The translations under genes and the position numbers were made by a program. From the NCBI GenBank assembly GCA_013399855.1, contig VXAY01004102.1, positions 330,259 to 394,258 on the forward strand: DNA of 64,000 nucleotides, in the 5' to 3' direction. Positions 49,535 through 60,680 of this stretch are shown here, piece by piece. This DNA comes from Oxyruncus cristatus (Eukaryota; Chordata; Aves; Passeriformes; Cotingidae). Position 1 is the stretch's first letter, and each line of letters begins with the position of its first letter. The notes beneath the pieces are model-generated. The model searched no databases and was not told the origin of the DNA. It was given only the letters and a program-made list of their open reading frames with translations.

Positions 49535-50838
49535 TGCTGCTGTCTGAAGTTAACTTAGGGCCTGATCCTGCATCCATAAACGTCGAGGGCAGCAGGATTG
49601 CATCCTTCGTTATGTCTGTCTCATACACTGGTTTAGCAGCTTCTCCTGTATTTTTCTCAGTCTATAGATAAGCCTCTGACATATATGTACTTCTCTGGTA
49701 TGTAGTAAACCGTATAGGCTTAGCTGCCCATCCTGCATCCTCCCAGTGTACAGTTAAAACCACAGCTTACTTAGCATCATGCTCAACTTACAAGTAATGC
49801 CACAGTAGTTCAAAATGTGTTTGGGTAGTCCCAAAGCTTTTATGCAATAAGGGTGTCTTACTTTTGTTGGAAGGCAGTGTCTTTTGATAACAGTTATCTA
49901 GCCCTGGAAGTGACACAGAACTATTGCTAATCATATGTAAACACTTTTCAGTATAAGCTTCAGTGGTACAGTTGAACCAGAGTGAATGTTTATCTCCTCA
50001 GAAACACTCCTGCAATATTGTTATATTGGATCATGCTGCTAATGTAACTTGGGATACAACTCCTCTCATGGTGCTACAAACCTCCCTGTCTCATTCAGAT
50101 GTATTTTTACCCATAGAAAAAGAGGACTATACTAGACCTATAGTTGTATGATATATTTTTATACTGTGACTTAATTTGTCATTAATGAACTTTGTGCAAC
50201 ACCACAATGTATTCATGTGCACTTGCAAAAGTAAAATTTTGGACATGCAAATTTAAACGCTGACAAGCCCAGCTCTTGTTCACAAAAATAGGTGACTGCT
50301 AGTTAATGTTACATGCGGGCTTTTTATATGGTGTGGAGTGAAGAACATACTATATATTGTTAAAAGCCTTTGGATTTAGACAAAAACTGGGAAAAGTGTA
50401 TTGGGGGATGATGACAGACCCTATTGCTGAAATTATATTTTTAGCTAGTGGAAAAATTGTTTGGACTTGTATGCTAAAATGTTTTTAATGATAAAAGTTT
50501 TGAGTCAAAAAATAGAGGAAAAAAAAAAAAGAACACAGAAAACCCTGCATTCCAGACTGAATTTGTATATGTTTCTTGCATTTAAAATTTGCTATCCTGT
50601 GATATGGGAAATTGAGTTGCTTATCATGTATATGTACTTTAAAATGTATTCACAAACTACTGTTGTATTTGTATAAAATATAGACAAAAAGATTGCATAT
50701 ATATTTTTGTGTATAAGCTCTGTAAAATAGCAATCACATTATGAAGCTGCAGCAGAACTTCATTTTAAACATTCACATCCAAAGAAACAGACTATTTATT
50801 GTCCACATACCCTGATTATAAAATATACCTTGCTGCTA
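49535..50838 (+). promoter_or_regulatory. Cluster of miR-15/16/424 and miR-103/107 seed sites
   Basis: TGCTGCT matches occur at 49535-49541 (7-mer), 50034-50041 (8-mer, TGCTGCTA) and 50831-50838 (8-mer). The middle one is preceded by A, giving ATGCTGC (50033-50039), a miR-103/107 match. Human PLAG1 is reported to be regulated by miR-424 and miR-107. Confidence 0.5.
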
Positions 50839-50871
50839 TTAAACAATAGTGCTGCAGCTTCTTGTGGCCTA

Positions 50872-50879
50872 CAGTGTTA
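50872..50879 (+). promoter_or_regulatory. miR-141/200a 8-mer site
   Basis: CAGTGTTA lies about 45 bases before the terminal poly(A) signal, a position near a 3' UTR end where sites tend to be effective. A miR-200bc/429-type CAGTATT occurs at 49491-49497. Confidence 0.4.
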
Positions 50880-50920
50880 TGTTTGCTGTACAAAAATATG
50901 TGAACTCCACAAAATATATC

Positions 50921-50926
50921 AATAAA
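50921..50926 (+). terminator. PLAG1: PLAG1 distal poly(A) signal
   Basis: AATAAA within ATATCAATAAAATTACAG. It gives a 3' UTR of about 4.98 kb and an mRNA length similar to the mammalian one; the next downstream hexamers are in sequence without gene features. Confidence 0.7.
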
Positions 50927-50940
50927 ATTACAGAATGGTT

Positions 50941-53900
50941 TTAGTTAATGAATAACTTATGCCTGGCATTTCAATAGTTAATCTTGGTCTGCGTGTTTGG
51001 GATTACAGTAAGTAATTACAGAATACGTCCAGCTTTGCTGGGTGTAGTTATTCTGAGTTTGCAAAAGCATAACTGTCTTTCTAATATATGACTGGTAAAA
51101 TGTCAGTTTTTCAGAAAATATTAAAGCATAAATATCCGCGTTTCATGATTTCACCAAGGAACAAATGGGATGATGCTACTGTGTCTGTGACAATACAGAT
51201 CTGAACTGAAGGAAGCAACTGAGCTTGCCATCCAATTGCACTTTGAAGTGCTGTGGGACACTGGAAGGTGAGTGTGGGGTTTCCGTAGTGGGACCATTCA
51301 TTTGGGAGGCATAGGTGAGTGATTCTCTATCGTTTCAGATTAATGCAAATCATTTACATCGATTGTTATGGTTTACAGGACAGACTTTAAGGGTGTGGCA
51401 TGTGCTAAGCACAGTATGTGGGTTTCTCTCTGCAGTATTTCCAGAAACTCTGTTACTTTGATCCCATGGTTCTCCTGTCTGCCCATGACTGCCGAGAAAG
51501 TCAGACTGTAATGGGTGGGGGAAGAGATGCCTTGCAGCCAGACGAGCAGCCTGCACACAACTGTGGAAAGTTGCCTCTCTGCTCATTCCATGCAGTTGTT
51601 CCCTAGCATAGAGTGTCTAATAGGGAAGTAAAAGACTAGCATTTCACATTTCGTTGCTTTTCGGAACATATTTTGGTAACATCTTCAGCCTTCTCTGTTT
51701 TTCCTGCTTTTGAGTTCCCCTCTTTTCTGAGTCTTGACTTTGTAGATTTGTTGCTGTAACCCAGTATGAGAGAAATGATTGTAGAGAGAGCTGTTGGCTT
51801 TTACCTTCTCCATATGCAGACATCTTTCCTTTCTTGTAATTCCTACCTACCCCTTTTCCTCTTAGCTGATTTATCACTTCTGTGCCACAGGTTTCTAACT
51901 TGTTTGAGAGGGTTGACCTTGTTATGTTGAGAGTCAAGAGCTCTACAGATTTTCTACAATAATAAATGCTCTGCAAAACCCAGAAACACACACACCCTCA
52001 ACCACAACCCCTCGAGAGAAAACCATCCCATCATAGCTGGTCTCACCCACCATTACTTATTTAACATGTCCTCCTTCCAAATGGACAGCCTCTGGAAACC
52101 CTCTAGAAACTCTGTCAGCCTCTGCAGTAAGTGGAATGTGATTGCACAGATGCTATCTGTGTTATACCCAGAGATGTCTTGCTGCAGTCTTCCCAGAGTT
52201 TCTTTGTTAGATTCAGAGCCACAGGCATCTTCCCTTCTCTCTCTTGTGTAACCTCCCCTCTCCAAAACTTGCATAATAAAGTACCGAAAAATGGTCCTTC
52301 AGTATCCTCTATACCTGTCTTGCTGTCCTGCAGGAGTGAAAGAGTAAGACTAGTTTTCCCCTTCACCCTCCCTCACTTTTCATGCCTTCTTTTCCTTCCC
52401 ACAGATAAGCATGCCCTAGGATAAAGACTGTTTTTTGACAGAGAAATCCAAAACTCTGATGCAGAGCTACTGCTGACCTAGCAAGAACTGAGCAGCTCCA
52501 TGCTTTTGGCTTCTCCGCTTTGCAAATCAAAACATTGTATTAAATCGGATAGAAAGTAAGTTTTACAAAGTGGCAGCTGCCGTAGTGGGCACAGCAAGGG
52601 TTGGTGATCACGAACAGGCAGCAAGTAGCACAGCAAGATAAGCTCTATTACAAAATTTAGTCTGAACTTAATAGTTTGAGAAGTGTATTGGAAGATTAAC
52701 TGCTGCTTATTATTATGAGTTGGGGCCTTTAGCAAATAAACAGCAACATTGTATTTCTGTGTTTTGAACAACAGTGGAGATACTATTAGTGAATATTGCA
52801 GACCCCAGCAGTAGTGTGAAGTTTCAAGTTCCTGCTTATGTGCTATATCCCAGGTAATTCAATATAAACTTTCTCTACTCCTAATAAAGCTGTAACATCT
52901 TGCCTGGTATTTTGATCTTTATATAATTATATTTATTTGTTGTAGTGGCCTGTGTGTCCTTAGGAAATTAACATTTTCAGAGGAGTAAGTACTTGTAAAA
53001 AGTACAATGAGCAGTTCTTCAGTGTCATCATTGCACAACCTTGTCTTGTTTGGATATACTTGTATCATAAAACCACCAACTGTAAAGCTAGTTTGCTTCA
53101 GATGGAGCTGAAGAGACATCAGCTGTTGGCTGAGCAGTCTGAAAACAGGACTATGGTAATGCAGTCTGTGGCTGAGCTGGAAATCATTTGAATTGATCCC
53201 TTGATAGTTTACTCATGGGACTGATTGTTACTGTTGCACAGAAGTGCAATGTAAAAAGAAGAATGGCTTAGTGTAATTTTCATATAAATCAGTCAGATCG
53301 CTGCTTGATATGTGTTAAGTAAGGCAGAGAACCTGAATAGTCATATTCTCTCAAAATCAGTACACTGCTTAAACTTTCATGTATGTATGTGTGCGTGTGT
53401 GTATATATCTATATACTTATATATACATTTGTGTGTACATGTAGATATGTATGTATGTATGCATGGGAAAGTATCAATGTAAGATGGAAAAGTTGATACT
53501 GTGTTTTGGTTTACTTCAAAATATGTAACTCCCAAGAGTTTGTGTTTTACAAGTCCAAAGTGAATCATGCTGTTTGTTAAAGTATCCCCTCGTTAACACA
53601 GTGTGTGGTTTCCCATGCAAGCTGGAAGAGTTTCTTCCAAATACTTGATTAATCTATGAGAGACAGCAATTTATCTAAGGAGCGCACAGGCTCCAGCGAG
53701 GAAGGTGTTTGTCAGCTGTCCCTGTGTAGTACTAGATACAATTTCAGCAGAAAAGTTCTGTAGGTTGTGCCTCTGAAATGAAACTCAACTCTGGCTTACT
53801 GGCTTTTGTGTTAAACTGTTACACACATGGTCATGGGTAAATCCTTAAGTTCCCTCACAAGTACTTACATTGAAAATAAAAATAAAATACGGGCTCTGTA

Positions 53901-56900
53901 TGGTTAAGGGGCATGCCGTAAGTGAGCAATGTCTGAGCTGTAACACAGGAATATCAAATATCAAACGTTAATGACAAATAAACACAGACTAAACTCCCAA
54001 ACTTTCTGAAGTCTGTCCTCGCCTGAAAATTGTCTCCTTTTGTCACTGTCTGGCTCCTTATGCCAGTAAAGTACTACAGGGTTGCCCCATAGTTTATGTG
54101 CTCTGTTCAGCTTAGGCGTATTTTTCTTCAGCAGTATTTTTATAAGAAGCTTCTGCTTACTCCCTGATGAAACTTTATGAATTGCAACAATGTACTTGAA
54201 CTGTATAACCCGTTTTAATCAGTCAGGTTTACACCTTAACTTACAGGAGCCTCTGAGAATTTGCTATGGCCCACAGAGTAGCCAGGTGATCATTTCAGAG
54301 CCACCAAATTTAGCTGATCCTCTTGCCCCTTCCCCTCTACAACTCTGCAGAGAGGTGGTGTTTGCAGGAAGCCACCACATTTGCTATGGCTGCGTATTTA
54401 ATATACAGTCACAGAGCTGGGCATGATCTGTGTTAATGGGATTGTGCAAGCTACTGGGAGAGACTGACCCCTTTATGCATCAGTCCTAGGCATCAGCATT
54501 AGATCTATGTACCTGGGAAAGCAGGTCCTCCCAGCACTAGATTTGCACTAACATTACCTCCCTGGGCCCTTTGCTGTACGTGATTAAGTATTCTCATTAA
54601 GCACTGAAGCTGTTTTCTAGTCCTTAAGCTACGTGTCTCATATTCCATCACTATATTTGGCACCTCCCTGTGACCCAGCAAAGTCAGCTTTGCTCCAGGG
54701 GCAAGACTGCAAAACACATCTTGGACAATTTGGCTGAAAATACTGAAATTGGCTGCCATATGACAACAGTCAACCTGCCAGCATAGGTGTCTGTCTTTGT
54801 ATGGCCAGAAAATATTGCTATGGGTGAGAGCTGGTATTTCACATTTCATTGTCTTTATCTCTAAGTTTAGATTCTCTTAGCTTGTTGCAAGGTACTCTTT
54901 TGAAATTGTGATATTAATCTACAGCAGAAGATCCCAGATTGTTATCCCTGATCCACCTTGGTCACTGTAAATTATCTGTGAAACCTCACCTGCCTTGCCA
55001 GTACCTCCAGTTAAAACCTCAGTGTGTTCAGGTAAGGAGAGCCTTTGCTTCATGTTCTTGAATGCTTGGAGTAACCTTTCTGTGAAGGAGAAAAAGCATC
55101 AAGCAGCTGTTTGGCAATGTGTGTTTGAAACTTGATCTTATTATTTATAAACTATGGCTTAACCTTTTAAAATATTTATTATTATTATGTCTCAGCAGTA
55201 AAATAGCATCACAATTCTTGTAGATGTATTTTTTCTTTGCATTTGGGTTTACCTCTCACTGCTTTAAGGAAAACTTGCTTATATTTGCTGTTCCAAGGTG
55301 TCATTTGTCTCACCAAAACAGCCAAACTCTGAAACATGAACTGGATTCTTTTCTGGCTTGCGCTTTTAGTGTAAAAAAAAAAAAGTGGTTAATCAGAGGC
55401 CTATCTTCAGAGAAGGCCTTGTAGGGACTGGCTCCAGATAATGGTATCACTTACACTTGTGCAGTTGATCATATCAGAACTCCTTTCAGGCAGCTCTGAA
55501 TATCATTTGAGATCTATGAGTCACGACTGGAAGCAAGGCTTGGACCATGAAAAACTATGTGTGTAAGGAGAGTGTAGGTTCATCATCAAATCCCAAACTG
55601 AGATCACAGGGACTGACAGTAAATGGAGAAAAAGGAAAACTTTTATTTGAAACAGACAGGAAAACCTCTCAGAAGTCACTAAGGCACAGGCAAAGGAACT
55701 GTCTTGCTTTGAGTAGGACTGTAATTTAAGTCCTGAAGAGCTACATTTGGCTCCTTTAGCAAGATTACAAAGTAACTTATTAGAAAGACAATGCATTATA
55801 AAGCAGTTCTTAGAAGCCTCTCGACGGCCAAGCCTTCAAGGGTTTGTTACATGGTACACCAACCAAATGTACAAAGAAATAAAGTAATGATTGTGGAGAT
55901 TGTGGAGAAGGCTATTAACTGTATACTCCTAAACTCTGTGAAATCAGTTCCAAATCCCAGTTCTGTCCTTCGCCTGTTTTAGACAAAACTTTGGCTGTTA
56001 ACCACAAGAGTGATGCACCCCAATCAAAATGAAACTCTACTTTTTGGTATGTGTCCTGTGTTACATCCATATCAGTCCTTTCAGGCCCTTGGTATCAGGC
56101 CTGACTTCTCCTGTCCAGTGATCAGACAAACAGCAGTAGTAACTAACAGCAGCAAACAAAGAGTTTCTATATTTCTGATAAACAAGTGAAATATAAACAG
56201 AGGAACTGAGCAAGACTGATTCTGTATACCTTGTCAGACAGAAGCACAGATTAGGCTGGGCATCTGTTGCAGCACTGGATGCACAGGTGTGTTTTACTTG
56301 CAGAAATACAGCACGCAAGCTTGGAACAAAGTCATCGCTGCTGCAGGTTATTGTAGCTGTGACATACTGCAGCCCACGGGACACAGACTGTGTGTTTCCC
56401 TCTTGTCACTTGTAAAAGTTCCTGTTGCATTTTCTGCCGATGACTTCTGGTTCCTACAGCTTCCTTTTTCGTTGAAGAAATAGCAGTGCAGTGGGAACAG
56501 TGTGGTTGGGGGTTGCTGTGGGTTCCCCGGGGAAGGGTGGCTGGGAGGGAAGGGGCAGCTTGTCCCCAGCAGCCTTGCTCCCCTGTGAAAGTGGCTCCCC
56601 AGGCCTCGCTGTATTTCCCTACTCCAGCCTGTGGTAATGCTGGAGCTAAACAAGGCTATGAAGCATGGCAAGGATGTCCTACAGCAGTTGTGTCTCCTGT
56701 GATGTCACTGGGCCAAGTCATCAGTGGATTAGAGGAAAATAATGTTTATTCTTAATAAAAACCTGCTTGCATTTTAATCTGATTTATTGGCGTTCAGACT
56801 GAAAGACACTGGATGTTCCCTTGCTTTGGTCCGCAGCAATAAGTCTGAGACGAGACAGCAAGTTACATTAAGACAGTTCCTGTTCAAAAATTCAGTGTAT

Positions 56901-59300
56901 TCCCCAAGAACAATACAACATGTCTGCCATGACAGGGGCAAAACAGAAAGGTTTCTAAGAAAGAAGTGTAACAGGAAAATTATCAACAAAGGGACAACTG
57001 AAAGAAATGGACATAAAGTTTGGAAATAATAATATGGAAGGTCTGGTATACCCTTCTGAATGAGATTTCAATCGAAGAAATTTGGAAACAACCCTAATTC
57101 TAACCGTCTGTTTTATGAACATAGATTTTACTGCTGTGTTCTACAGCATTCTGAATCATCAGATATGCTGCTATAGTTGTCAGCCTAACAGGTCTCTTCA
57201 TCCATGCATCCTTCTACCTATGCCTCTCTCACAAACAACTTGCCCTTTGAACTTCACAGCCAGCTTAACCTGGTGAAAACACGCTTGAGTTCCTGGAGAA
57301 TTCAGAGCAGAGATGTCTTTCTGGTGCTTTTATATACTATTTGGCAGAGAAGCCCATTGAAGAATTGGAGCCCTAACAGTACTCAGAAAACAGACATAAA
57401 AATCTTTCCTCTCTTCCATATAGTTTCATAAGCTTTCTGCAGCTTTTTGTTTCCATCACAACTCACCTGCATAGAAAACATTCTCTGCAAAGATTGAAAG
57501 TGAAGACTTTTACATACAAGTAGAGCATCACAGTTCTGCTCAGAAAAGGAAAGTAAATACACTAAAGATCCTCTGGTCCTCCCCCCACCCCCAAAGAGCC
57601 CTGTGTAACTGATGTTGAGCAGTGCTTCAAACCAGAGAGCTGCCCCAAGGAACAGGCAGCAACAGGGTATTATTACGTGGCTGGTTTGTACTAAGAAAGC
57701 TCACAGGGTGTGATAGCATCTGAGGCAGGGGTCTCTTGAACTGTTAGAGTCCCTTCTGGGAGGGGCCAGGAAAGAGGAGCCTTTTGCTGTCAACCAGTCC
57801 CATCTGCAGGAATTGTCCTACCCAGGGCCACTGAAAGACCCTTTGCCATCCTTAAGTCTTTGCACTCTCACTTGGTAACAACTCCTGTTAGCACCTGTTT
57901 ATCCAGTTCTTTCACTGCATCTCTGTTTCACACACTGCCAGGTGATAACCCAAATTTCCCATTCTCACTCATCTCTGGTCCAAGGTTGCTTCCCTGTGAA
58001 TTGCTGTGACAAATTTCTCCTGATAGTCCTTAGTCTCAGTACTGGGGAAGATCTCCATCACTGATTTACTACAGAATGAATTCTCCCTCTTGAGTTCAAG
58101 TAGGGTCAGAAGATGCCTTTTGGACATCAGGTTTGCCTGTTGAGGTGAACAACTGAATCCATCTCAAGGTGGAGAACACTCCAGTTCTGCTTGCAGATGT
58201 TCTGAGTACCCCTGAAACCTCCCTCGGTGACCTGTGCTGCATCTTATCCAGAGAAGCAAAACAAAGAGAACAGAAAACACCAGGAAGACTCTTCAGGAAC
58301 TACCTGCAGAGCCAATACTGCCCAGAGGTAAACTCTGGAGAAACAGGCACTGCCAATCTTTGAAGTCCCATAGCAGGATCCACACCAACAAAGCTGACAT
58401 CCAGAGGAAGGTTCTGAAGGGTGAGGAGGTGGGAAATGAGGCCCAGTCTTTCCAAGATGCTTGTCAACATGTACAGAAAGTTACTTACTGGAATATTCAA
58501 AAGCCCTTAGTGTTTGGTACCTGCTGTAGTGCCCAGGTATCAGAGCACACTTATGGAACCTAAAAATTATGGCAGTTAGAATGAGCACTGTGAATATGTG
58601 AAAGCAGGGTCAAAATTCCAAAAGCCCCTGTGAAAAAATACCAAGGCAAAGTTACATTTTTTTATTTCTGCCAGAATAGCTCTGTAAATTCAGCAATAAG
58701 TTTTCAAAGGAGGATCCAGAAATAAAATACACACTTCTAGTAACTGCATGGGGTGTGATGGGAAGATTAACAAATAAGTATTTGTTAATATATATAATTC
58801 TAGTTACTATATCCAAAGGATGATACAGAGCAATTATTTGTCTTTATGCTGCTATTAAGGTTGCTGTCCTGTATGGGCAGAACTGAGCAGCCAAACCAGT
58901 CCCTTTGTCCCAGTCATGTTGAAGTGGTAGGTTTCTACAAACACGCTTTTATATTTAGTTATGCCTGCTGTAGCCTCATCAAACGTTAGCACTCACCATT
59001 TCAGCTGCTTCCCGTGACAAAGACTTTGAACTGTTTAATGCACCTGATGCTGATCATTCCTGCCTGGAGTCATGGTGAAATGCATTCACTAGTCACTGCT
59101 TTATTAACTCCTGGGGCATTTTGCTAGAGGTATTCAATGGGCAGAACATTTTTCTTTTTGAGATTAGAAATTATGTGAAATACTTATGAGTTATTAACTT
59201 TTTAGCTTTAAATCCGTTTGCTTTGACTTTCTAGAGATTTGCTTCAGGGTTGGAGAAGAATATTTCCAGGTGAGCCTGATTTGGTTCAGCTAGTTGAGAC
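50941..59300. other. PLAG1-MOS intergenic region, no gene seen
   Basis: About 8.4 kb with only short overlapping frames. It contains a TG/TA microsatellite (53379-53464). The segments around 54200-54850 and 57550-58560 are more GC-balanced and may be old interspersed repeats, but I recognise no family. No RNA gene seen. Confidence 0.6.
53379..53464. repeat. Compound TATG/TG/TA microsatellite
   Basis: Alternating purine-pyrimidine sequence made of TATG, TG and TA units, with two (GTAT)n blocks flanking a TATATA core. Such tracts are length-variable. Confidence 0.9.
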
Positions 59301-59315
59301 AGATGCAGCTCATTT

Positions 59316-59353
59316 GGGGGCGGGAGGGAGAATGGCGAAGGGAGGATAAAAGG
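59316..59353 (+). promoter_or_regulatory. MOS: Candidate MOS promoter: GC box and TATA-like element
   Basis: GGGGGCGGGAGGG (59316-59328) is an Sp1-type box, and GATAAAAGG (59345-59353) is TATA-like. Initiation about 30 bases downstream would give a 5' UTR of roughly 55-65 bases before the ATG at 59436, close to the short oocyte leader known for mouse Mos. Motifs are seen directly; the start site is inferred. Confidence 0.5.
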
Positions 59354-59435
59354 CTTTGGAAGGCACTGTAGAGTCCTTTCTGTTGGGGAAATTTGCTAGT
59401 CTTTTGACTTGGCCTCTGGTTTTTTCCACCTTATT

Positions 59436-60485
59436 ATGCCATCACCTATTCCTCTTAATTGTTTTCTTTCTTTTGAGTACTCCCCATCTGCAGTTTTGCG
59501 CCCCTGCAGCAGCCCTTTAGTTATCCCTGGCAAAGACAGCAAAAGCCTTTTGGGGGGAACTCCTTCAGTCAGGACTCGCCGCTTGCCTCCACGCCTGGCC
59601 TGGTGCTCCATTGACTGGGAGCAGCTCTGCCTCCTGCAGCCCATAGGCTCCGGGGGCTTTGGTTCTGTCTACAAAGCTACCTACCACGGTACAACTGTGG
59701 CTGTGAAGCAGGTGAAGAAAAGCAGCAAAAACCGGCTGGCATCGCGACAGAGCTTCTGGGCTGAGCTGAACGTAGCCTGGTTACAGCATGAGAACGTGGT
59801 ACGTGTGGTGGCTGCCAGCACGTGTGCCCCGGCCAGCGAGAACAGCCTGGGCACCATCATTATGGAGTATGTGGGCAGCATCACCCTCCACCATGTGATT
59901 TATGGCACTGGTGATGCATGGAGACAGGGTGAAGATGACGACGGAGGATGTGGAAGGAAGGCCCTGAGCATGGCAGAGACTGTGTGCTATTCTTGTGACA
60001 TCATGACTGGCTTAGCCTTTCTCCACTCCCAGGACATTGTGCACTTGGACCTGAAGCCTGCAAACATCTTCATCACTGAGCAGGGAGTGTGCAAGATTGG
60101 AGACTTTGGGTGCTCCCAGAAACTGGAGGAGGGCTTGTCCCACAGCCCCCATGTTTGCCAGCAAGGGGGCACGTACACACACCGTGCCCCTGAGCTCCTC
60201 AAGGGGGAGAGGGTCACTGCCAAAGCAGACATCTACTCGTTTGCCATCACCCTCTGGCAAATTGTCATGCGGGAGCAGCCCTACCTGGGAGAGCGGCAGT
60301 ACGTGCTCTATGCTGTGGTAGCCTACAACTTACGCCCTTCACTGGCTGCTGCTGTTTTCCACGAGTCACCACTGGGCCAGAGACTCCGGAGTATTATTAG
60401 CTGTTGCTGGAAGGCCAATGTAGAGGAGCGCCTGAGTGCAGCCCAGCTGCTTCCCAGCCTCAGGGCCCTCAAACAGAGCCTGTAG
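59436..60485 (+). CDS. MOS: MOS oocyte maturation Ser/Thr kinase
   Basis: Single-exon gene of 349 residues, the chicken length. MOS is a cytoplasmic MAPKKK of germ cells that phosphorylates MAP2K1, drives meiotic maturation and forms the cytostatic-factor arrest. The kinase domain shows the glycine loop [10 protein letters not shown] (71-80), catalytic lysine in VAVK (K91), helix C glutamate (E110), the catalytic loop HLDLKPAN (D205, K207, N210), DFG (D223) and APE (251-253), all intact. The HLD in place of HRD is normal for MOS. The N-terminus MPSP keeps Ser3, whose phosphorylation stabilises MOS in frogs. I chose ATG 59436 because it gives this conserved N-terminus; an in-frame TAG lies at 59397 with no ATG between. 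It is on the same strand as PLAG1 and more GC-rich than its surroundings. Confidence 0.98.
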   Translation: MPSPIPLNCFLSFEYSPSAVLRPCSSPLVIPGKDSKSLLGGTPSVRTRRLPPRLAWCSIDWEQLCLLQPIGSGGFGSVYKATYHGTTVAVKQVKKSSKNRLASRQSFWAELNVAWLQHENVVRVVAASTCAPASENSLGTIIMEYVGSITLHHVIYGTGDAWRQGEDDDGGCGRKALSMAETVCYSCDIMTGLAFLHSQDIVHLDLKPANIFITEQGVCKIGDFGCSQKLEEGLSHSPHVCQQGGTYTHRAPELLKGERVTAKADIYSFAITLWQIVMREQPYLGERQYVLYAVVAYNLRPSLAAAVFHESPLGQRLRSIISCCWKANVEERLSAAQLLPSLRALKQSL

Positions 60486-60593
60486 GAAAACTCAGGACAC
60501 TTTAAGTTTGTTTTGTCAACTTTTCTTTTCCTTAACCCTTCCTCTGAACATAATGAATTTAGCCCCTGTCTGTTGTAAAGGTTTTGTTGCTGT

Positions 60594-60601
60594 TTTTTAA
60601 T
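60594..60601 (+). promoter_or_regulatory. Cytoplasmic polyadenylation element in the MOS 3' UTR
   Basis: TTTTTAAT matches the CPE consensus (UUUUUAU/UUUUAAU class) and lies 40 bases before the first AATAAA, within the range that works with CPEB. MOS mRNA is a classic target of cytoplasmic polyadenylation during oocyte maturation. The match is seen; activity is inferred. Confidence 0.6.
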
Positions 60602-60641
60602 ACTAAAAAAAAAAGCAAACTTTTGATATAAGAAGACTATA

Positions 60642-60660
60642 AATAAAGAGATTTAATAAA
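60642..60660 (+). terminator. MOS: MOS poly(A) signals (two AATAAA hexamers)
   Basis: AATAAA at 60642-60647 and 60655-60660, followed by a G/T-rich stretch (ACTGTGGGGTTTTACGTTGG) suitable as the downstream element. Confidence 0.8.
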
Positions 60661-60680
60661 ACTGTGGGGTTTTACGTTGG

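Larger units (their letters stand above)
45956..50940 (+). other. PLAG1: PLAG1 3' UTR (about 5 kb)
   Basis: From the TAG to the AATAAA at 50921 the strand shows no coding frame of note but is rich in AT runs, T-tracts (46157-46178, 47116-47152, 48786-48818), internal AATAAA hexamers (46512, 49047) and candidate miRNA and Pumilio sites. Mammalian PLAG1 mRNA is about 7 kb with a similarly long 3' UTR, which supports this extent. A 135-codon frame on the opposite strand (48094-48501) has no recognisable domain. Confidence 0.8.
60486..60680 (+). other. MOS: MOS 3' UTR
   Basis: Short AT-rich leader to the poly(A) site, with T-rich elements. Two AATAAA hexamers (60642, 60655) and a CPE-like element (60594-60601) are present. 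The exact cleavage site is not visible. Confidence 0.75.

Noticed and set aside
59409..59435. Nine-codon extension of MOS upstream of its ATG
   Set aside because: The extension begins with TTG and has no ATG; the conserved MPSP start at 59436 gives the known 349-residue length.
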